This document shows, in pieces, positions 56,219 through 64,000 of a stretch of DNA of 64,000 nucleotides (position 1 is the first letter of the stretch; each line of letters begins with the position of its first letter). The position numbers and the translations under genes were made by a program. The stretch is from Primula veris (lineage: Eukaryota > Streptophyta > Magnoliopsida > Ericales > Primulaceae), in NCBI GenBank assembly GCA_963682055.1, contig OY821747.1, positions 11,768,258 through 11,832,257 of the forward strand, given 5' to 3'. A model generated the notes under the pieces. The model saw only the letters and a program-made list of their open reading frames with translations. It was not told where the DNA came from and searched no databases.

Positions 56219-57759
56219 AGGCATCAGAGCTAATGGTGAATGGAAAAGAGATAGAATTAACATTCTTCTAACTAATAATATGCATCACTATTTTGGTGCA
56301 AATTTGAGAGAACATACCTCTAGCAATGACTTAATGGTTTGGAAGGAGACTGCCACAGGGGATTTCTCTGTCAAAACAGCTTGGAATCTGGTGAGAAATA
56401 AAAATAGTATTAGATGGGTTCATTCTCTCATTTGGGATAAAATTTTGCCTCCTAGAGTATCCTGTTTCATGTGGAGAATTTTATTAAATATAGTGCATAT
56501 TGGTAAAAAAAAATTCAAGATAAATGTATTGAGCTTGTTTCTAAATGTTAATGTTGCAATCAAAGTGAAAAAGAGCTAGAGCATCTGTTTGGGCATGGTC
56601 CAATGGCTCAGTCAATTTGGGCACATTTTGGCAATAAATTTGGTATTATCTACAGCAATTTTTCTATTAAATGACGATGTGTGAGCTGGTGGTTGCAGTC
56701 AAATTCTTCTCTATAAGGTAAATGCATTAAAGTAATACATATTGTTATTATTTGGGGTATTTGAAAAGCTAGATGCTCAAGCAGATTTGAAGGTGTTACA
56801 ATGGTAAAAGAGAGAATTATTCAAAATATTATTAATCAGCTGTATCAGTTCATTCAACGAGATAAATCATATGTTAATTATGATATTTTTTCTAGCACTA
56901 ATACAGTTATTAATCATGCTGCGAAGAAAAAGGTTAATTGGGTTTCGTGGTCAAAGCCACCTGGATGCAAAATTAAAATAAATGTTTATGCTAGTTTTAA
57001 AAAATAACCACATTTTTCAGTTATATAGGAGGTGTGGTGAGAGACTATATAGATAATTTTTTAAAATGTTTCTCTCTTATGGTTCATGCAGAATCTATTT
57101 TGGAAGCAGAGACCCTTGCTATCTTACAAGAAGTGTTGATTATAGAAGAAGATGTGTTTCCTTATCGAAAGTGACTCTAAAAAATTGATCAATATTATAA
57201 CCAATAAAGAAAGATGTCACTGGGCTATTTATTCACTAATACGGGAAATTAAAGATGTCATCCTTAGAAAAAGTATAGATATTTATTATACCTTTAGGGA
57301 GGGGAATGGCGCTGCAGATTTCTTGGCAAAAAGTGGGTTAGATTTGATCTTTGAGGATGCGTATGACTTTCCGAAGTGATTAGCAAATATAATGAGGATG
57401 GATCGCGATGATATACCAAATTTAAGATGATTTTGGCCGTAATCGCCATTGAAAGAAGGTTTGGAGGAGAGAGAGAGGTTGTCGGTCTTCTATCTGAAAT
57501 GAGATGGGGGATGGGTGACGCGTGAATATGATGAAGACAGATTAAGCTAATTACGTTACAAGTCCCTCAAGTTACAAGTTTTTATTATTTGACACAAAAG
57601 TTTTTCAATAATGTAATTTTGATGTTTGTTTTTGACGGATTGGAGCACTTTTGGCCCAACCCATTTGTGGGGTTTTTCATCCACATTCTTTATTTACGCT
57701 ATTAATAAAACAAAAAATGTGAGTTTTTCCCACCATTAAATTAAAAAAAAAAAAAAAAA
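56219..57759 (+). mobile_element. LINE B tail, unit 2
   Basis: Copy of 22550-24090 with an equal 17-A tail; A56513 replaces T22844. Confidence 0.8.
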
Positions 57760-59036
57760 CGTTGGTGTAGTTACAAATATGAGAACAAGTGTTAAAAATA
57801 AATGTTATAATAAGTTTGTGTAGTCAATTGATACTATTCGAAATGAATTACTCCTACTATTTTTATTTTCCAACATCCGCTATTATAACAAAGATATTTC
57901 AAGAGTTTTGCAATAAATGTATTTTTAATGTGAGGGTGAATTCCCTTGTGTAAACTTGACATTAAATTTCTTTTAATACTCTATGCGCAACATAATAATC
58001 GATAGAATTATAAATACTTAGAACCATCTAAATTGTGGTTGTTAGTCGTCGCACTTAAATCTTCATAATGAGATTCGATGGAGAAAAAAAAGAGGTCAAG
58101 CACGGCATGTAGACATCAATACATGCTCTTCAAAACAATATTTTTAAAAGAAGTACGTGAAACTTACATCTTTTCTGCACAATTCATAGAAATGTAAAAA
58201 ACGCAATAAAAAACATGTGCAGGTTAAAAATATACTGACTACGAATGCACTGCCGATAAAGAGCCGCCGCGCGACCAATTTCACTGACTAATAGTGCAGT
58301 GTGTAACCGATTATTCCTTGCTTCATGGAGAAGAAGCTGAACCGGCTCCAACTCTTGAAAGGGCCCTATTTTTTTATTTGTTAAATTAAATGTATACACT
58401 TAATATTTTTAAGGTATACATTACATATTATAGTGTGGTATAGCTCTATCAATTTCAACTCCATTTTTTTTCCCTTCACTCACCTTCAGGTAGCCTTAAT
58501 AAGTAAATTGGTTGTATCAAGTTTCTAATCTAAATCAAAACATTTGCTTCATTTTTAATGACTTATCAATATTGCACATAACAAAAAAATTACAAGATAC
58601 AAATTATTTATTACTATTTTATGGTGAGGACGCTTTTTATATGTCAATCGGTTTTCATATATATATTCATGTTAAGAAAAGTCCAAAGATTTTTTTCAAT
58701 TTGGGCCCCACAAATTCATGTGACATAAGCATACATGTTTCTTTATGTGTTTTATTAGCCCCTTAATTCCTTGTAGTTTATACTGCTTCATATGTTGATC
58801 CAAGATTAGACATGATTTTGTATTTCTTCTTACGATACCATACCACTTGTTTTCATCTACCCCTTTTGTTTCCCTTGATGAGAATTGAGTTTCCTTGTAG
58901 GGTTCTATATATCCATAGATTTTTTACGAGGTTTAGAATTTTTTGTGTACATGTTTATCTGTATCTCTCTTGGAAACACCAAATCAGTCCTGATATGTTC
59001 TTGTGTTCACCTATTTGCCTTTTTATCCTTCTTTAG
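57760..59036. other. Gene-free stretch, unit 2 copy of 24091-25367
   Basis: Nothing supportable seen. Confidence 0.45.
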
Positions 59037-59289
59037 GAGCACGGTTCAGTATTGAAGCTTCAATTATTGAAAATTCATTTTTCTCTTGGCATCAATAAAC
59101 AAGTTTGGGCAGCTCCCAGAGCCGTTCTGATACAATGAGGGTAAATCCATACAACAACGTTGTCGCTATAGGCCGTTCCAACGGTATATCAGCATGTGGA
59201 TCCCTACAAGTAGAGCTCCCTAGTCAAGATGTCGACAATAATGGTCATCTCATGGCTACGGCTGGTAATAGAAATTATCAAGCTTCTTA
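59037..59289 (+). pseudogene. UTP7/WDR46-like exon remnant, unit 2
   Basis: Copy of 25368-25620 with identical deletions and stop. Confidence 0.75.
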
Positions 59290-59635
59290 GTAGAGCTCCC
59301 TGATTTTTCTTGAACAAATGGCATTTCTATTACAAGAAAAATGGCTATATATAATTTAATTCTTATCTGTCCAAGCTTCTTAGTAAAACGAAGACGGAAC
59401 CCTGATTTTCATTAGTTTATGGAACTTCTCAAATACAAGTTATCATTAGTGAGTTTTTGAGGCGAAGATGAAACCGTTTGTTTCTAAAATGGTGGTATCT
59501 TCAATCAATAAGAAAAAATCTGCAACATAAAACAAAAAGGTCAAATTTAATTCTAGAAAGATGTAATCACAAAACAAAACGACTTCCAGTTGACCGACTG
59601 ACACTGAGCAACAATTTCATTTTTAAAGAGGAGGT
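59290..59635. other. Short gene-free stretch, unit 2 copy of 25621-25966
   Basis: Nothing supportable seen. Confidence 0.4.
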
Positions 59636-60697
59636 GTTGAATTTCATTTCATACCCTTTTTCTCCCGTTTCAATTCGTACAGCAGATGAGAACAGCTACA
59701 AAAATTGCTGCTCAAATTTGAGAAACGATGGTTTCCTAGTTTTTATATTGACCAACAAATTTTAGATAAACATATGAGAAACGATAGTTTGACCACAAAG
59801 GTAGCCTCGTTAAAAATGTAAGAGAGAAACATTAATCTTATAGTATTAAATAAAATCCTCAACTCTCAAATTATTTGTTTCTTCCCATAATATAAATAAA
59901 AAAAACAATTTAACATTGACTCTAGTGCAAAACCCGCAGGACAATTTAGCTATGGTTATTTATTTATCTTCTGCAAGATAAAGGAAGAATCTTCAGAAAC
60001 AACATCCCCGTCATCATTTTATATGCTTTTTATCGTGCGAAAGACTCCCCGGAAGAAGTATTCATTCTACAATCCTGTAACATAACCGTGCACAACAGAG
60101 AGTTGGTCGTCAAATTCAAGAAGTGATACATCACAAAGATTAGAAATGATATAAAATAAAAATAAAAGAGGAGGGGGGGACACAGAAGAACACCATGCGG
60201 AAAGAAGACAAACTGTAAGTTATAAACTGTAAAACTACAGAAGGCACATATATACGTGCTTGTTTAATTGCTTAATTTTGAAAGATCCCTCCTCCATTTC
60301 TAAGTGCATTAGATAAAAGCACCATAACAATGAGCAATATGCAATATATTGGTACAGATTCAGGATATTGATGTCAAGAAACTAGATTAATGGTGGACGA
60401 AACAAATTACAGTAAAAAAGAAAAGAGAAGACTTCAGTCATCCAATTAATTTACTATGACAAATCTTACAACAGATTCAGGTGAAGAAGTCACGTACTCA
60501 TAACGAAAGACTAATGAACAGGAAAGAAGGACACAAAACTAAAAAAGAATCTTCAGAATCTAAAAGACTAATCAAAGAAAAACATCATTTTTGTACACAA
60601 ACCTGTAATCTTTTAACATTTTTGTACACGATACTTAAAGTTCACAAATAAGTTAGCAATCAACAAATATCAAACAATTAGTAGACAAAACTTATCC
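59636..60697. repeat. Segment D2, unit 2
   Basis: Copy of 25967-27028, followed by the satellite stub at 60698-60743 whose last five bases (60739-60743) are the GTTTA target duplication. Confidence 0.85.
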
Positions 60698-60732
60698 ATT
60701 TTTTTTATACATTTTTTAGGTATAAGGGCTTG

Positions 60733-62247
60733 TTAATTGTTTATGAAATTCCTATCCGCTGTTCTAGTTGCAGTTTTGCAGTTAGGTTCAACTAGTTCTC
60801 TGATAAAATGATGCCTTAGATCAATGTGTTTGGTTCTGGAATGTTGAACTGGATTCTTTGCTAAATCTATAGCACTTTTGTTATCACAAAATAAAGTTAA
60901 TATTTCCTGCTTAACATTATAATCATTTAGCATCTGTTTCATCCAAATAAGTTGAGTACATCCACTTCCAGCTGCAATATATTCTGCCTCAGCAGTAGAT
61001 AAAGAAATGCAATTTTGCTTTTTACTAAACCAAGAAACAAGGTTGTTTCCAAAATAAAAACAACCACCAGAAGTACTCTTTCTATCATCTATATTTCCTG
61101 CCCAATCTGCATCACAGTAGCCACTAAAAAAATGGTTTGTGTCTTTAGAATACCATAGGCCTAGGTTAATTGTGCCTTTTACATACCTTAAAATCCTTTT
61201 AACAGCTAGAAGATGAGTTTCTAAAGGATTTGCCTGATACCTGACACAAACTCCTACACTTAAGCAAAGGTCTGGTCTACTAGCAGTTAAATAAAGCAAG
61301 CTTCCAATCATAGACCTGTAAAGACTGGGACAAACACTTTTACCATTATCATTTTTAGATAGTTTAAGGGTGGTACTCATAGGTGTTCTCTTTTCTTTAC
61401 TCTCAGTTAGACCAAACTTCTTAACAAGATTGTCTGCATACTTACTCTGACATAGAAAAATGACTTTTTCATTCTGTTTAACTTGCAATCCTAGAAAGTA
61501 AGTTAATTCACCTCCACCACTCATTTCAAATTCATTCTTCATATCAGAAATGAATTCATCTATCCTTTTATTAGAAGTTGAGCCAAACACAATGTCATCA
61601 ACATAGATTTGAGCAATGATTATATCCTTTGTAGTTTTCTTAGTAAACAGAGTTTTATCAACTCCCCCTCTGTTAAAACCTTTTTCAAGTAAAAACTTGG
61701 TTAATCTATCATACCAAGCTCGAGGAGCTTGCTTAAGACCATACAAGGCCTTTTTCAGCAAATAGACATGTTCAGGAAATTTAGGATCTTCAAATCCCTT
61801 AGGTTGACAAACATAAACTTCTTCATTAATCACACCATTCAGAAAAGCACTCTTAATGTCAAGTTGAAATAGTCTAAAATCATACAGACATGCAAGAGAT
61901 AATAGCATTCTAATGGATTCAATTCTAGCTACAGGAGCAAAGGTTTCATCAAAGTCAATTTCCTCAATTTGTGTATAACCCTGAGCTACCAACCTAGCTT
62001 TATTCCTGATAATCACTCCATGCTCATCACTTTTATTTCTAAAAATCCATTTAGTCCCTATAACATTTTTATTAGAAGGTCTGGGTACTAAAGTCCATAC
62101 ATCATTTCTCTCAAATTGAGACAATTCATCCTGCATAGCTAAAATCCATTCACTATCTTCTAGAGCTTCTTTTATATTCTTAGGTTCTAACTGAGAAATA
62201 TAACAAGTAAAGTGAACAACATTATTTCTTTTACCTCTAGTTTTCAT
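60733..62247 (-). CDS. Copia RT and RNase H remnant, unit 2
   Basis: The product is identical to that of 27064-28578; the C60907 change is synonymous. It has the same read-through into the LTR stub and host satellite. Confidence 0.9.
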   Translation of the reverse strand: MKTRGKRNNVVHFTCYISQLEPKNIKEALEDSEWILAMQDELSQFERNDVWTLVPRPSNKNVIGTKWIFRNKSDEHGVIIRNKARLVAQGYTQIEEIDFDETFAPVARIESIRMLLSLACLYDFRLFQLDIKSAFLNGVINEEVYVCQPKGFEDPKFPEHVYLLKKALYGLKQAPRAWYDRLTKFLLEKGFNRGGVDKTLFTKKTTKDIIIAQIYVDDIVFGSTSNKRIDEFISDMKNEFEMSGGGELTYFLGLQVKQNEKVIFLCQSKYADNLVKKFGLTESKEKRTPMSTTLKLSKNDNGKSVCPSLYRSMIGSLLYLTASRPDLCLSVGVCVRYQANPLETHLLAVKRILRYVKGTINLGLWYSKDTNHFFSGYCDADWAGNIDDRKSTSGGCFYFGNNLVSWFSKKQNCISLSTAEAEYIAAGSGCTQLIWMKQMLNDYNVKQEILTLFCDNKSAIDLAKNPVQHSRTKHIDLRHHFIRELVEPNCKTATRTADRNFINN

Positions 62248-62435
62248 ACCTGAAGCTACTTCTCCTATGCATTGTCAAGAGAATGATTTTTCTGAGTCCT
62301 TACATAGCGAGGCCTGCTAGTTGACTGAACATGAGAACTTTCTTCTTCTTCTTCAGACTCAGCAGCATTCTGGGTTTCAACCTCGGTTTCAACTTCAGTT
62401 GCAACTGGACTTCCAACCACTGTTGGACTGCTTGT

Positions 62436-62729
62436 TTACTGGCTTTCTTCAGTCTCTTTTCCTGTTATATCTGACTCTTCATCATCACCTGTAGTCTCAT
62501 TCACATCTTTTAAGTCATCAAATAACACATTATAAGATTCCATAACACAGTTTGTTCTTTGATTAAAGACTCTAAAAGCTCTACTATTCTGAGCATAACC
62601 AAGAAAGATCCCTTTTGTCACTTTTAGAGTCAAATTTACCAAGATGCTCTCTATCTCTGAGAATGTAACAGACACACCCAAAGACTTGAAAATACTTAAC
62701 ATTGGGTTTTCTACCTTTCCATATTTCAT
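62436..62729 (-). pseudogene. Copia integrase C-terminal segment, unit 2
   Basis: Copy of 28767-29060, with Gly instead of Arg from the 62489 change and the same TAA and shift. Confidence 0.75.
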
Positions 62730-63360
62730 AAGCTGTCATGGAAGTGCCTTTAGTAATGTAAACTCTATTAACAATATGACAGGCAGTATTAACAGCTTCA
62801 GCCCAAAATCTGTTGGCAAGTTTCTTAGAGTTAAGCATGACTCTAGCCATTTCCTGAATGGTTCTATTTTTTCTTTCAACTATGCCATTTTGCTGTGGAG
62901 TCTTAGGAGCAGAGAACTCATGACTTATACCTAAGGAGTTGCAAAATTGTCTAAACTTACTGTTTTCAAATTCTGTTCCATGATCACTTCTTACCCTAGC
63001 AATGTTACCACTGGTTGCACCTTTTTCAACTTGAAGTTTTAAGCACAGAGTTTTAAAGAGATCAAAAGTTTCAGATTTATCTTTTAAGAAAACTACCCAA
63101 GAGTATCTAGAGAAATCATCTACAACAACTAAAATGTACTTCTTGCCACCTATACTAGCAGTTTGCATAGGACGCATTAAGTCAATATGAAGAAGTTCAA
63201 GGACTCTCTTAGTGTAGATTTGACTTATACTTTTGTGAATACTCTTAGTTTGTTTGCCAACTGCACAGTCACCACAGACACTTTGAGTTTTAACACTAAG
63301 TTTAGGAATACTTCTTATCAATTCTCCTTTAACCAGCTTATCTAAGGTTTTGTAATTCAC
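62584..63360 (-). CDS. Copia integrase core remnant, unit 2
   Basis: Same D60, D126, E162 triad; Asn instead of Ser near residue 119 (T63005). Confidence 0.88.
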   Translation of the reverse strand: MNYKTLDKLVKGELIRSIPKLSVKTQSVCGDCAVGKQTKSIHKSISQIYTKRVLELLHIDLMRPMQTASIGGKKYILVVVDDFSRYSWVVFLKDKSETFDLFKTLCLKLQVEKGATSGNIARVRSDHGTEFENSKFRQFCNSLGISHEFSAPKTPQQNGIVERKNRTIQEMARVMLNSKKLANRFWAEAVNTACHIVNRVYITKGTSMTAYEIWKGRKPNVKYFQVFGCVCYILRDREHLGKFDSKSDKRDLSWLCSE

Positions 63361-63378
63361 ATGACCCAGCCTTTTATG

Positions 63379-63618
63379 CTAAATATCAACATTATTAGTG
63401 ATAGCTTGATTACACCTATTCTGAGGCAATTCTTTTTCAGCTTTTTCAAAAACATAGCAGCTGTTTGTTGATCTGACTCCAGTCATGACCAAATCATTGT
63501 TAAGATCAGTAATTAGACACTTATCTTTATTAAACTTAACAATCATCTTGTTATCACATAGTTGACTAATACTAATAAGATTAGCTTTTAGACCATCTAC
63601 AAGAAAAAAGATCATCAA
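63379..63618 (-). pseudogene. Copia protease-integrase linker segment, unit 2
   Basis: Copy of 29710-29949 with the same TAG. Confidence 0.8.
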
Positions 63619-64000
63619 TATTAGGCATTCCAGGTTTGTTTAAAGTACATTTACCAACAATTTTACCAGTATCTCCTCCTCCAAACACAACAGTATTTCC
63701 TGTGAGATTAATGACATTTTTTAGGAAACTTACAGTACCTGTCATGTGCTTAGAGCAACCACTGTCAAAATACCAATCATTAGAAGTAACAGCATTTAAG
63801 GAAGTAATAACAGCTTTATTATTAGCAATAGAGGTAGATTTTTCTTTAACAATCCAGACCCAGTTCAATTTTTTATTGACAGAAGCCAACCAGTTCTTCT
63901 GAGAAATATACTTTCTGTTCCTCTTTAAATAACAGTGGATTTCTAAATGACCAGATCTTTTACAGAAGTTACACAGTTTAGTTCTAAAAGTAGATTTAAC
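63581..64000 (-). pseudogene. Copia protease segment, unit 2, cut by window end
   Basis: Contains the WYFDSGCSKHMTG protease signature. The frame is open to the window edge; C63911 is synonymous. It corresponds to 29912-30331 of unit 1. Confidence 0.8.

Larger units (their letters stand above)
33672..64000. repeat. Unit 2 (partial) of the 33.67 kb tandem duplication
   Basis: Near-identical second copy of 1-30331. The part equivalent to 30332-33671 (gag, PBS and 5' LTR of the copia element) lies beyond the window. Base states here that differ from unit 1: A34997, T36080, A52834, 13 rather than 14 TA units at 54352, A56513, C60907, C62489, T63005 and C63911. Confidence 0.95.
60744..64000 (-). 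mobile_element. Second copy of the copia element, cut by the window end
   Basis: Same insertion site, GTTTA left duplication (60739-60743) and 46-bp LTR stub (60744-60789) as the first copy, so both descend from one insertion that was duplicated with its surroundings. Four substitutions against unit 1 fall here: C60907, C62489, T63005 and C63911. The gag, primer site and LTR lie outside the window. Confidence 0.92.

Noticed and set aside
27075..60744. Two independent copia insertions
   Set aside because: Identical insertion site, target duplication, LTR stub and lesions show that one insertion was duplicated with its surroundings.
1..64000. tRNA or rRNA genes
   Set aside because: No cloverleaf-like block with conserved A and B boxes and no rRNA core was recognised by eye; a dedicated scan was not possible.

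Overview
The window is nuclear plant DNA, most likely from a eudicot. It is AT-rich, with introns bounded by GT..AG, plant gene-family remnants (a BBR/BPC GAGA-binding factor, a UTP7/WDR46-like WD40 protein, a PHD finger) and a typical plant transposon load: a SIRE-like Ty1/copia element, Ty3/gypsy debris, two L1-type LINE tails, a hAT-type element and MITE-like elements. The species cannot be named from the sequence. I see no prokaryotic operon, CRISPR array, rRNA or tRNA gene, and no plainly intact host gene.

The main feature is a head-to-tail duplication with a period of about 33.67 kb. Bases 1-30331 recur at 33672-64000, offset by 33671 up to a TA microsatellite at 20681 and by 33669 after it. 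Comparing the copies by eye, line by line, I find eight substitutions and one 2-bp microsatellite change in 30.3 kb. Bases 30332-33671 are seen once only because the window ends. No breakpoint or unique flank is visible, so a real recent duplication, a longer array and a false assembly duplication are all still possible.

Layout of one unit (unit 1 coordinates): a satellite array with short and long repeat units (33320-34798 in full, 1-1127 in part); a BPC-like gene truncated before its DNA-binding domain (4647-5118); a MITE (6073-6494); a degraded partial copy of an unknown gene, split by a hAT-like insertion and a solo-LTR-like insertion (6959-8963); gypsy gag and its LTR (9029-10293); a LINE tail (10746-11918); a better-preserved copy of the same unknown gene, whose last coding exon is split by a 761-bp hAT-type element (12045-14518); a ~1.06 kb segment with a coding-like exon (15286-16352) that recurs at 25967-27028; a PHD-finger pseudogene on the minus strand (16913-17225); a ~1.5 kb long inverted repeat (17622-19156); AT-rich sequence; a second LINE tail (22550-24090); a UTP7/WDR46-like exon remnant (25368-25620); and a 6.2 kb copia element (27075-33319, minus strand) inserted in the satellite.

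The copia element keeps a 1252-bp 5' LTR, an initiator-Met tRNA primer site, gag, protease, integrase, RT and RNase H coding sequence, and a 5-bp target duplication. It has lost nearly all of its 3' LTR and carries three stops and three frameshifts. Both units share these lesions where both are visible, so decay came before duplication. The genes here do not form a pathway; the locus reads as a transposon-rich block of decayed gene pieces that was recently copied as a whole.
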